This document shows, one piece after another, positions 33,000 through 44,477 of a DNA stretch of 64,000 bases (position 1 is its first letter; the number at the start of each line of letters is the position of its first letter). The DNA comes from Malachius bipustulatus (Eukaryota > Arthropoda > Insecta > Coleoptera > Melyridae), in contig OU342632.1 in the NCBI GenBank assembly GCA_910589415.1, positions 18,169,507 to 18,233,506 on the forward strand, written 5' to 3'. The notes under the pieces were generated by a model, which saw nothing but the letters and a program-made list of their open reading frames with translations, ran no database searches and was not told the DNA's origin. Position numbers and translations under genes: made by a program.

Positions 33000-35930
33000 C
33001 TAGAGTAGGTTCAAAGCCCTCGTACTGAAGCTCGCGCTTATTGTACCCCTTTGTATAGTTAGCTCATCAGTTTCGTCTCCTGAAAGTGTTTCAGTATCAG
33101 TATGGGCCCAATGGTATGGGTCCAATTTACATTAGTGGACAGTGTCCTGTTAAAAGTCCAATTGCCCATCTCAGCTTTTTCAGTTCATTAGTTTTATTCC
33201 CTGATTGTTCTCTGATAAATATCTTCGAATGTCTCATTTACTTCATTCCACTGGGAGCAGCTATGTTGTTTTTCAGGAGGTCTTTTATTTCCCTTCTGAC
33301 TTCGCTGTAGGTACAGCAAGTTGGTTCTGGCCCGATTAAGGGTAGTTTGGATCCCTTTTTTGCAATCAGATCAGATTTTTTGTTCCCTCTGTTGTTCTGG
33401 TTGTCTTTTGTCCACCTCAGTTTTTCTCTGATAGCTTTGCTAGAGAGTTAATGCAGCCTTCACTGTATTTGATTTTTGATTGTATCGTCACTGAGTCCAG
33501 TGCTCTTAGAGCTGCCTGGCTATCAGTAATGATTTCAATGTCCCTATTATCATAGGAACCGGCTATCATAATGTTCCACGCAGGCGTGGATTGCCAACAT
33601 TTCTGTCTGTAGCACTAGCACTGTTGCTAGTCCGCCTAGGTTTGTACTAAATGTATTTCCCCCGCCTCTCCCAGCCGCAACTTCCGCTCCAATGCTTATC
33701 TTTGTCTTGGATCCATCCGTGTACGTGCATTGGTTGTTTTTAGTTTTGATTTCATATTCTTTTGTTCCCTTTGCTGGTATTACTATACCTGAAGGTTTAC
33801 AATGAAGTTTATGCTCTTACTCGTTCTATCTGGTCGCATGTTTAAAATGTGATTGGTTTCCAGATGTTTGAATATTTCTGTGTGGTAGACTTTCCTTTTA
33901 TTAAAGGTCCCATGCAGTGTTTTCTTGATCCTCTATGCCGCCGCTAGTGCTAGTGCCTCTGTCTCCACCACCAAGTGAAGTGGCAGGAGCCCTATAGGAG
34001 CATCTCCATGGCCGCTGTTGGTGTTGTTCTCATCGCTCCTGTTCTCTGTATAGCGGTTTTAGCTTTGTGATGTGCTCTTTTTTTCTGGATTCATGCCACC
34101 ATAATAAAGAGCCATTTGTAATCGTGAGTACTATAACCTTAGTGTATTTCCAGTGGTTTCTGGTTTCAATCTCCACGGTCTACCTATCATTCCTCTACTG
34201 GTTCATAAGGCTCTGGTAGCCTTTCTATGATGTGTGTACCGAAGTTAAATTTGTTATCCAGGGTAATACCCATGCAGATACTTAACCTCCGTGCTTAGTG
34301 AGATTTCTTGTCCTACAAGTCTTAGTTTCTTCAGGTCTTGAAGTTTTCTTCCTTTCGCGAAGGCAATTACTGTAGTCTTGTCAGGATTAACTGACAGTCC
34401 TTCTACTTGACACCATTTTTTTTTACTATTCTTAGAGCTTGTTGCATGAGATTTGAGATAATCTCTTGCAAATCGTGAATTACCTTTCTTTCTAGTTCCC
34501 AGAATTGGCTGTCGACAACCAGGTTCCACAGCAGAGGTGATAGCACTCCCCCCTGCCGGCATCCTTTATCGGCCGTCACTTTCCTATACTCGTATTTCCA
34601 AGGGAACTGGTGATTTGTCTGTTTCTAATTGTGGAGTCTATCCAGCCCGTAATGGCCCCGTGAACTCCCCGATTTTCCACAGCTCTCTTTATGGAGATAA
34701 AAGAGGTGTTGTCGAAAGCTTCCTCTATATCTAGAAAGGTCCCCAGTGCAATTTCTTTATTGTCTAGTGCTCTCTCTCTATTTTGTTTGTTACAGTGTGA
34801 AGGCTGACTTCACATGACATCCCAGGTTGATATGCATATTGGTGTCGATTCAGTGGTGTTGATTCCAGCGCCTCGTCCCTTATATGTCTATTCACCAGTT
34901 TCTCCATCGTCTTTAACATGAGAGACGTGTTAGGCTAATTGGTCGAAAGGATTATTTTGCCTGGGCGTAGGTTTCTCGCCCTGGTTTTGACCTTGAAATG
35001 TTTGCACAGTGGTCAGTATTTCCCTTCCCTTCTGTAGCATTATTGAAATTATCCCATCCGGGCCGGGGACTTGTATGGTGCAAAGGAGTTAGCGCCCATT
35101 TAAGTTTGTTGTGGTATATCACCCTTTTTACCAGTTTCCAGGTGTGTATTGTGCGTATGTTCTTCGGGAATATGTTTACTATCCGGGAGAAGAAGATCTA
35201 TAGAGTTTCCTCCTTGTATACTCTCCTTGTGTTTTTTTCAGTGAACCCAGTTTTTTCTGATTGTCACTCTGCATCATTCTCTGAAGTCGGGGTTCTTTCG
35301 ATCTCCTCACAAGATCTTTTCCAGGAATCTTCCTTTGCCTTTTTTTTGTGGCCCATGTAGTTCCGGCGTGAGATTATGTATGTCTCCCATTCCCCGTTTT
35401 TTTTTTGGCCCGGTTAAATGTCCTACGTGTCTCTACTATCAGAGAGGAGAGTCTCGGGTTCCACCATGGTGTCACACTCTTGACTTTCATCCCTTTAGAG
35501 GGCAGCTGACTCCATAGGCTTCTATTTCCATAGGAGTTTTTATTCTGGACGGACATTCTTCCAACCCCTATCCTTAGTATCACCCTATAGAGATCCCAGT
35601 TACGGATTCTTGGGTTTCTGATAGGTCTGAATTTCCTCCCCTGGATAATTGAATATGCTAAACCTGATGATGTATCTGTGGACTCGCGCTGCCATATAAT
35701 AGCATTACATGTAGGTTTTTCTTTGCTAAGATGCAAGGTTCTTGGATGTTTTCCTCCTGGGCTGATTAATTCCCATTCGTCTGCCATATTGATGCCTCCG
35801 ATGGCCCCTTTGGATATCCAAGGTTCCTGTATCAGTATAACATCAATATTGTTCTTTCTTACATATTGTTGCAAAGCAGCCAAAGCTGCTATGCTATGTT
35901 GGAATTAATTTGTGTAAATTTGAACGCCTT
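33000..35930 (-). pseudogene. Non-LTR retrotransposon ORF2 (endonuclease, RT, RNase H), inactivated
   Basis: Read right to left. Endonuclease start: ALQQYVRKNNIDVILIQEPW, then CNAIIWQ (35883-35680); it soon jumps to TPWWNPRLS and ETRRTFNRAKK (about 35450-35400), so most of the endonuclease is deleted. RT: PGPDGII (about 35060), RPISLT then LVNRHIRDEAL (about 34945-34870), FLDIEEAFDNTSF (about 34735-34695), QGGVLSPLLWNLVV (about 34555-34510), WCQVEGLSVNPDKTTVIAFA (about 34410-34350), VGQEISLSTEVKYL (about 34315-34275). The YADD active-site segment expected between WNLVV and WCQ is missing. Thumb: WRLKPETTG then ALLWWHES. RNase H: YTDGSK (about 33725), ITDSQAALRALDS in shifted frames (about 33520), GNKKSDLIAKKGSKLPLIGP (about 33375-33320), GHCPL (about 33150). 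Many frameshifts. An APE-type LINE with RNase H (I/LOA/R1-like group); clade not resolved. Confidence 0.88.
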
Positions 35931-35944
35931 ACCTTAATCAGGTT

Positions 35945-36236
35945 GGGGTTCTCCTCCCATGGAGGGTGGTAAGTCCACCACGATTTACATATAGAATAAC
36001 ACCACATATCGCCATCCAGACAAGCTTATGTCTCGGTAGGCTACAGAGCTTTACTTTGACCATTACCTGCCGGCCTTTTGACCACCATTCTTACAATTTA
36101 AATACTTTTATTATACTTACACGGATATAGACGAGCACAAATATTATAGCGAGCCTGGGACTTGAACCCAGTCGGTGGTGTAGTCTTTTTAGTCGCGTGA
36201 ACACTAAGCAATAATTACGCCACTACCGGCTCCCAT
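35945..36236 (-). mobile_element. tRNA-like SINE (minus strand)
   Basis: On the minus strand from 36236: gccggtagtggcgtaattat then, about 55 bp on, a perfect-looking Pol III B box GGTTCAAGTCC inside 'gactgggttcaagtcccagg' (about 36150-36170). The B box sits in a 5-bp tRNA-like stem (ctggg/cccag). An A-box-like 'tagtggcgtaat' precedes it at a suitable distance. A non-tRNA body follows ('gccggcaggtaatggtcaaa', 'ctctgtagcctaccgagaca'). The full tRNA cloverleaf is not preserved, so this is a SINE rather than a tRNA gene. The 3' limit is uncertain because it runs into the LINE's 5' side. Confidence 0.6.
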
Positions 36237-37165
36237 TCAAGCTTTTTGTGAAAAATCGAATTTCCGACTTTTCGTTTTTCCCATGGACGCTCTCTCATTT
36301 GCTTTAATCATCATTACTTACAGCGTGCCCCAAAAATTTTTATCTTACATTATGTCACAAAAAAACTTCTTGATCAAAAGCTCACCATGACTTGCAGATA
36401 TGATTGTAATGGGAGGTTATTATCTACAGGTTAATAATATTATAATAACCAATCCACGTTATTGTAATCTCTAAGAAATATGACGACGACGGTCTTCGGC
36501 GTGAAATCGGGCTGCAATACAACCGCCGCGGAGTCCGCGCGCGGAGTTATTTATTATTTATTTTTCAGAGTAGCTAGTTAGACTATTAAATAATGTTCCT
36601 CACAGGAACACCCATGAAGTCAGTAGCCGGTCCGAAAGGTGTTCCTAAATGCAAAGCTAATAAGCGTTCGGTGGCTCAGAAGGATGTCCACCATAAACAC
36701 CGTTATTGCCTCTAAATGATTGTGTAAATAACCGACCTACACTGTGAACCGTTTGCTCCCAACACAAGCATACCTATAGTCAATGCGATACCACGAACTT
36801 CTTATATCGCGCTGTGTTTGTCTTTTAGCGCAAGAGATCTCATTAAACGATGCCGTGGGCTGTTGATTTTAAAAAATCGATTTTCACAAAAAGTGCTCTG
36901 ACGCGCGGGAAATCTTCTATATCTGCGAAATCATTATACCTTAATACAAGCGGATAGTGAATATTTATGGATCTGATATTATTTTTAATATTAAGCTATT
37001 TTTTCTAATTTTTACTTCTAGACCAAGCAATAGAGCTCTAAAATCATCAAATTCTGATAAACTACCGGCGCTAGTGCCATCACACGCGGAATAGCCCCCA
37101 GATTCTAACCGCACGGTTTTATACTCGAGTTACCATTTTCTTTTTTTATAACACTGAAGCAACCC
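36237..37165. other. No gene seen
   Basis: Mixed-composition spacer with a GC-richer stretch at about 36480-36560 ('caaccgccgcggagtccgcg'). No frame supported. Confidence 0.4.
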
Positions 37166-39298
37166 GTTCATTATTAGAGAGAAAACACAAAAAAAAGGAA
37201 AAAATAACTTTTTTTTTCAAAAATTCGAAACGTCGCCATTTTTTTAATTGCATACAGGCGCTTTGCGATATATTCGACATTGATAATCACTTCCTGATGT
37301 GTGCAAAACCCCAGGCCCTTAGGTATACTGAAAAATTGGTAAAATATGAGCGCAAACGTGCAAACATTAGCGAAAACGGCCGAGCGCCCATCAGTGGTCG
37401 TGGAGCGGGGGTAGAACATCAGATGAAGGTATAACAGCGCTTGCATTTGCTGTTCTATTAAAAATAACTTTTTTTTTTTCAAAAATTCGTAACGTCGCCA
37501 TTTTTTGATTTGTAGTGCAGGCTCTTTGCGCTATAGTCGACATTGATAGTCACTTCCTGACGTGTGCAAAACCCAGGCGCTTAGGTACTGAAAAATTGGT
37601 AAAAATTGCGCGCAAACGTGCAAACATCAGCTTCGTTGAGTGCGGGGGAAAACATCAGCTGATGGTATAACAGCGCTTGCATTTGCTGTTCTATTAAAAA
37701 TAACTTTTTTTTTCAAAAATTCGTAACGTCGCCATTTTTTTATTTGTAGTGCAGGCTCTTTGTGCTATAGTTGACATTGATAGTCACTTCCTGACGTGTG
37801 CAAAACCCAGGCGCTTAGGTACTGAAAAATTGGTAAAAATTGCGCGCAAACGTGCAAACATCAGCGTCGTTGAGTGCGGGGGAAAACATCAGCTGATGGT
37901 ATAACAGCGCTTGCATTTGCTGTTCTATTAAAAATAACTTTTTTTCAAAAATTCGTAATGTCGCCATTTTTTGATTTGTAGTGCAGGCTCTTTGCGCTAT
38001 AGTCGACATTGATAGTCACTTCCTGACGTGTGCAAAACCCAGGCGCTTAGGTACTGAAAAATTGGTAAAAATTGCGCGCAAACGTGCAAACATCAGCGTC
38101 GTTGAGTGCGGGGGAAAACATCAGCTGATGGTTTAACAGCGCTTGCATTTGCTGTTCTATTAAAAATAACTTTTTTTTTCAAAAATTCGTAACGTCGCCA
38201 TTTTTTTATTTGTAGTGCAGGCTCTTTGTGCTATAGTTGACATTGATAGTCACTTCCTGACGTGTGCAAAACCCAGGCGCTTAGGTACTGAAAAATTGGT
38301 AAAAATTGCGCGCAAACGTGCAAACATCAGCTTCGTTGAGTGCGGGGGAAAACATCAGCTGATGGTATAACAGCGCTTGCATTTGCTGTTCTATTAAAAA
38401 TAACTTTTTTTTTCAAAAATTCGTAACGTCGCCATTTTTTTATTTGTAGTGCAGGCTCTTTGTGCTATAGTTGACATTGATAGTCACTTCCTGACGTGTG
38501 CAAAACCCAGGCGCTTAGGTACTGAAAAATTGGTAAAAATTGCGCGCAAACGTGCAAACATCAGCGTCGTTGAGTGCGGGGGAAAACATCAGCTGATGGT
38601 ATAACAGCGCTTGCATTTGCTGTTCTATTAAAAATAACTTTTTTTCAAAAATTCGTAATGTCGCCATTTTTTGATTTGTAGTGCAGGCTCTTTGCGCTAT
38701 AGTCGACATTGATAGTCACTTCCTGACGTGTGCAAAACCCAGGCGCTTAGGTACTGAAAAATTGGTAAAAATTGCGCGCAAACGTGCAAACATCAGCGTC
38801 GTTGAGTGCGGGGGAAAACATCAGCTGATGGTTTAACAGCGCTTGCATTTGCTGTTCTATTAAAAATAACTTTTTTTCAAAAATTCGTAATGTCGCCATT
38901 TTTTGATTTGTAGTGCAGGCTCTTTGCGATATAGTCGACATTGATATAGTCACTTCCTGATGTGTGCAAAACCCAGGCACTTAGGTACTGAAAAATTGGT
39001 AAAAATTGCGCGCAAACTTGCAAAAATTAGCGAAAGCGGCCGAGCGGCCGCCAGTGGTCGTGGAGCGGTGGTAGAACATCAGATGAATAAGACTGTAACA
39101 ACGCTTGCATTTGCTGTTCTACCCCCCACTCCATGACAACTCTCTCGCGCTCGGCCGTTTTCGCTCATGTTTGCGCGCAACTTTTACCTATTTTTCAGCA
39201 TTTAAATGGAAAAAAAGGGGACGTTGGGAATTGCTTGAACAAAACGCTATTTTTTAGTTTTTTTCTATTTTTTAAGGCTTTCTCCCGTAATAATGAAC
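37166..39298 (+). repeat. 233-bp satellite array bounded by inverted ends
   Basis: About eight monomers of about 233 bp, each with 'gcgcttgcatttgctgttct', 'attaaaaataactttttt', 'cgtcgccatttttt', 'gtgcaggctcttt', 'gtcacttcctgacgtgtgca', 'gcgcgcaaacgtgcaaacat' and 'ggggaaaacatcagctgatg'. First and last monomers carry a variant 3' part ('cgaaaacggccgagcg', 'cagtggtcgtggagcgg'). The array ends with an inverted piece (39125-39210: 'ctcggccgttttcgctcatg', 'tttgcgcgcaa'). Outermost, gttcattatta (37166) faces taataatgaac (39298). It is therefore a palindrome-ended element with an amplified interior. The repeated 64-codon minus frames are shadows of the monomer. Confidence 0.93.
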
Positions 39299-40545
39299 AC
39301 CAAAAAATAAAAAAAGGTAGTTTTTGCGCTATACTTACTGCACAAAATGTGAAGTCAACTTAAAATATACGAAAATGTACGAAAAGGTAGAGACAATTCC
39401 ATAGAAATAAAATGTTGCTCAAGTTATTATAATAATGGAAGATGAAATAATGAAGATGAATGAAATTGATGATGTCTTTAATTTGAAATAAATCAGGAAG
39501 TAACATTTCGCAGGTATTATTTTCGTCTTAAGTATGGAAAAACGCTCCCTTTGTTATTGTGACTGAAACATTTGAATGTTTCCTGGGTGCTCTCATGCGT
39601 TTCAAGAGAGTAGTTTTAGATTTACGACGCTAATGAATAAACAAGAGATACCTTTTAGATCGTGAACTCTTGAGACTTCTTGTTAATGGAGGACTTTCAA
39701 TACACGGAATAAGTCAAGGTTCATGAACAAACAACTGTCAACTATTTCCGGAACAAATAAAGTCAATTTGCAGATTGGAGCAATTGAGCCATCCAAGACA
39801 ATTATTGTTGTGTCTTTTCCTATTATGCCGATTCCTCCATATACGTTTTCCTATAGGAATTTTCAAAACTTTAAAAGAATTTTTTTATTATTTTAATTTA
39901 ATAAAAAAATCAAATTAAATATTTATTAAAACGGACATATAAAACTAAGGCATATTTTTGCTAACTTCAAGAACGACGAGAGAGAGAAAACTTCAGCTTT
40001 ATTAGAAGAATAACGTTCTAAAAACCCAAAGACCTCTTCGCCATGCGAGCTCCCACTTTCTATCCTCACAAATACTTTATTACACCACTACCACCACCAC
40101 AAGACAGCGGCGCATCCTGGATAAGATAAACTAGACACTTCAAGAGCCGCCTAAAGAAATCAGGCGCCGTCAGGGGTGTTTCGAGGAGACAGCTTCCGGT
40201 CATCTTGCAGCGATCGTTACAGATACGTAGGCAGTCTGTTATATTGTGGTTTGAGCATACATGTCCTTTACTGTCATAAACACATCACGGATGACAGCAA
40301 CACGCGACACTTGAAGTGACAACAACACACGTGAATAGCGGGAGCCATTTGAGGTGGATGCAGGACAGTCTGGCTGAACTCTCTTTTGGAAGATGAAATA
40401 TATAGTGCCTAGTTGCATGTAAACGGATCCGAGGACACGATTCGAGTGTATTATGAACTAAGGCTTTATGAGGACACGGTGGATTTATACCTCGCTTTGA
40501 ATTGGGAAAATTTTTACATAAAACGTTATTAAGTTATGACCAATA
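39299..40545. other. No gene seen
   Basis: AT-rich to about 40000, then more balanced (about 40020-40400). No frame longer than background and no recognisable motif. Confidence 0.4.
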
Positions 40546-42672
40546 CAGAGTGTTTGGTAACTGAGCAGCCAAAGTCGAACATAATATAAAAAAATCATAT
40601 TTAAACCATAAAAGAGAGAATATTTTTTTCAAAATGAGGCTTCGTTTAGGAAATATTTTCAAAAATGTAAAAAAGGCTACTGTGAAAATGTTCTTTCTAA
40701 GTAACTGGACAATCAAAATCAAACGTCATGTATAAAATCGTATTTTAAGCGTAAAAGAGAAAATAATTTTTTCAAAATGAGGCTTCGTTTAGGAAATATT
40801 TTCAAAAATGCAAAAGGCTACTGTGAAAATGTTCTTTTTAAGTAACTGGACAATTAAAAATCAAACGTCATGTATAAAATCGTATTCTAAGCGTATAAGA
40901 AGAAATACATTTTTTCAAGATCAGGCCTCGTTTAGGAAATATTTTCAAAAATGTAAAAAAGGCTACTGTGAAAATGGTTTTTTTTCAGTAACTGGACAAT
41001 CAAAATCGAACGTCATGTATAAAATCGTATTCTAAGCGTATAAGAAAAAATACATTTTTTCAAGATCAGGCCTCGTTTAGGAAATATTTTCAAAAATGTA
41101 AAAAAGGCTACTGTGAAAATGTTTTTTTTTTAAGTAACTGGACCATCAAAATCGAACGTCATATATAAAATCGTATTCTAAGCGTATAAGAAAAAATACA
41201 TTTTTTCAAGATCAGGCCTCGTTTAGGAAATATTTTCGAAATTGTAAAAAAGGCTACTGTGAATTTTTTTTTTTCAGTAACTGGACAATCAAAATCGAAC
41301 GTCATGTATAAAATCGTATTCTAAGCGTATAACAAGAAATTTATTTTTTCAAGATCAGGCCTCGTTTAGGAAATATTTTCAAAAATGTAAAAAAGGCTAC
41401 TGTTAAAAAGTTTTTTTTTTTTGTAACTGGACAATCAAAATCGAACGTCATGTATAAAATCGTATTCTAAGCGTATAAGAAAAAATACATTTTTTCAAGA
41501 TCAGGCCTCGTTTAGGAAATATTTTCGAAAATGTAAAAAAGGCTACTGTGAAAATGTTTTTTTTTTCAGTAACTGGACAATCAAAATCGAACGTCATATA
41601 TAAAATCGTATTCTAAGCGTATAAGAAGAAATACATTTTTTTCAAAATGAGGCCTCGTTTAGGAAATATTTTCGAAAATGTAAAAAAGGCTACTGTGAAA
41701 ATGTTTTTTTTTTCAGTAACTGGACAATCAAAATCGAACGTCATATATAAAATCGTATTCTAAGCGTATAAGAAGAAATACATTTTTTCAAAATGAGGCC
41801 TCGTTTAGGAAATATTTTCGAAAATGTAAAAAAGGCTACTGTGAAAATGTTTTTTTTTTCAGTAACTGGACAATCAAAATCGAACGTCATGTATAAAATC
41901 GTATAAGCGTATAAGAAGAAATACATTTTTTCAAGATCATGCCTCGTTTAGGAAATATTTTTGAAAATGTAAAAAAGGCTACTGTGAAAATGTTTTTTTT
42001 TCAGTAACTGGACAATCAAAATCGAACGTCATTATATAAAATCGTATTCTAAGCGTATAAGAAGAAATACATTTTTTCAAAATGAGGCCTCGTTTAGGAA
42101 ATATTTTCGAAAATGTAAAAAAGGCTACTGTGAAAATGTTTTTTTTTTCAGTAACTGGACAATCAAAATCGAACGTCATTAATAAAATCGTATTCTAAGC
42201 GTATAAGAAGAAATACATTTTTTCAAGATCAGGTCTCGTTTAGGAAATATTTTCGAAAATGTAAAAAAGGCTACTGTGAAAATGTTTTTTTTTCAGTAAC
42301 TGGACAATCAAAATCGAACGTCATGTATAAAATCGTATTCTAAGCGTATAAGAAGGAATACATTTTTTCAAGATCAGGCCTCGTTTAGGAAATATTTTCG
42401 AAAATGTAAAAAAGGCTACTGTTAATTTTTTTTTTCAGTAACTGGACTATCAAAATCGAACATCATGTATAAAATCGTATTTTAAGCGTAAAAGAAGAAA
42501 TACATTTCTTCAAGATCAGGTCTCGTTTAGGAAATATTTCAAAATGTTCAGTTAATAAAATAATTTTATTTCATAATAATTTACGATGCCTGATCTTGAA
42601 AAGAATTATTTTCTCTTTTACACTTGAAATAGGATTTTATCGATTTTGGCTGTTCATTTACCTAACACCCTG
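40546..42672. repeat. 145-bp-unit array closed by an inverted unit (14 units), TA-flanked
   Basis: Fourteen direct units are counted by 'cgtttaggaaatattt' from about 40646 to about 42527, mean period 145 bp. Unit landmarks: 'gtaactggacaatcaaaatc', 'gaacgtcatgtataaaatcg', 'tattctaagcgtataagaag', 'aaggctactgtgaaaatg'. The array closes with an inverted partial unit ('tgcctgatcttgaaaagaat', about 42588). Left end TA|cagagtgtttggtaactgag; right end tacctaacaccctg|TA, with caa/ttg pairing outside. Middle units are nearly identical, so amplification is recent. The 9719-10651 array and the single palindrome at 46102-46364 are the same family. Confidence 0.93.
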
Positions 42673-44070
42673 TATTGGTTTCCTTGATTTTTTATATTGA
42701 ATGACATAGAAACACAACATGGCCGTCATAAGAAAAACACAAGTTGGCTAAAGCCATTCAACCTGCGCGGACGGTAGGTCATCACTTTTAGTTTATCTAT
42801 CATTCATTTAATCACTTTTCTATAAAGACTTTTATTTATTTATTATAATAACCGTTTTCGAGTAATCAATTAAAGTGTGACATAATATAATAAACACCCT
42901 GTATCCTTATATATTACGTGTCCCCCAATACCGTTTCAATATTAATTAAGGTAGTGATTTCATATCCTTAGGGCTGATAGGTACTACGTATATACATTGA
43001 AGTATCTGTAGGGCTAGATCGGGAACCCTTTATGCACCGTGAACAGATTTAACTTAATAATGTCCCCTCATTAGGTAATTGGGAAGTCAACAGTTGAGCG
43101 ACTGCAGAGGATCTATTATTGCAACACTCCCGTATCATGTCCCATTTATCAAGTAGGTAGGTATCGATGCTGAAATTTACTGAAATTCTATAATCAAATT
43201 TAGCGTCAAGCGATACCTATTCAGGAGTGAAAGTATTATTTATTATATTTACACCCTACTAAATTAATAACCCTATTAGGTATGATTATTATAATTCTGC
43301 TTCGAATCACCTTTGATGTGATCACCTTATCACATGTGATAAATTTCGGATCACCTTCGAGATGGGAGATGGTTTATTCAAATCTAATTTTTGAGAAGTA
43401 GGTAACTAAATAGTACCTATTAGTATGTAAAACAATTATTATTATTATTATTGTACATGTATTTGACAACCTCTGGAAAATTTACCTTGCCCTCCTCCCA
43501 TCATGACCCATTTATAGCTCCCTGCATTTGAGTAAATATACAGAAGTGGTCACTCAGATTCAAACAAATTTACGCGCCAGCTGACTGTCGCACAGCATTG
43601 CCAGAGTGTACCTACTGATTTTACTATAAAAGAACCGATTTTACTGAATAATTACGATGACTATAGAAAGTGACCTAAGTCAGATCATCGATCATAGGTT
43701 TAGGTTGGGTTTTTTCCCTGAACTCTCGAGAAAATGAAAAAAGAAAAGTGAAATATAAAATATAGAAGAAAAAGAAAAAAGGAAAAAAAATGCAGCTACT
43801 AAATCAGGCAACTATAACCTGAACAGTGACATGCGCGTTATTGCCACTTCTGAATATTTACGAAATATTCTCTTAGCTTTATTCACCAGTCGGATAGTCC
43901 ATTAATCTATTTGACGACCTCTGAAAAATTTACCTTGCCCTCCTCCCTTCTCGCATGGACCATATATTTATTTATAACTTAATATATTTTGAAATAAAAA
44001 TTTTCAGAATTTCATTCGTACATCAACAAACCACTGCAAATTTCACCGAATTATATATTATCCTTCAATA
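42673..44070. other. Spacer with a Z scrap and a short duplicated block
   Basis: About 42700-42755 is a scrap of family Z ('gaatgacatagaaacac', 'ataagaaaaacac'). A block of about 55 bp at 43461-43515 ('ctctggaaaatttaccttgc', 'cctcctccc') recurs at 43910-43965. An ATT run lies at about 43435-43452. No gene seen. Confidence 0.45.
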
Positions 44071-44477
44071 TAGATGGTGATCAGAAACTCGCGCACTCGG
44101 AGATGCTTTGATCAATTTCACTTTTTAAGAGTAATAAATTTTCTTAACTTCTGTTAGTTATTTTCTTCCCTCATGCAGATATGACCATTTTTGTAAAAAT
44201 AATAGTGCCAACCCTGCATTGAACATGTGAATAAGTTCAGCAGGTTAGATTTACTTTTCATTATTTTCATTTCCACGACAATAAAGACATTTCAATATTT
44301 TATACGCTGAGGTGAGCTTGCACGGTTGCCAAACTTCAAATTTCTTCCAGATTTAGGTATGTTGCTATGATTTTTAACATTTTCAATTTCTCTGTTTTGT
44401 GGAAAATTGAATTATTCAGTTATTTTTATTGTGGTATCTGAGTAAAATAATTAGCTCCAAACTTGGATGAGAAAACT

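Noticed and set aside
36120..36236. Possible tRNA gene (B-box GGTTCAAGTCC)
   Set aside because: Acceptor and D-stem pairing are not preserved and a SINE-like body follows, so it is called a SINE.
37815..38709. Two identical 64-codon frames 700 bp apart
   Set aside because: Shadows of the satellite monomer. The identity reflects the higher-order repeat, not a conserved gene.
37166..39298. CRISPR-like direct repeats
   Set aside because: Repeats are contiguous 233-bp monomers without unique spacers, in a eukaryotic transposon-rich context.
40808..42179. Several 60-75-codon frames in the 145-bp array
   Set aside because: Repeat shadows; the same text reappears at each unit.
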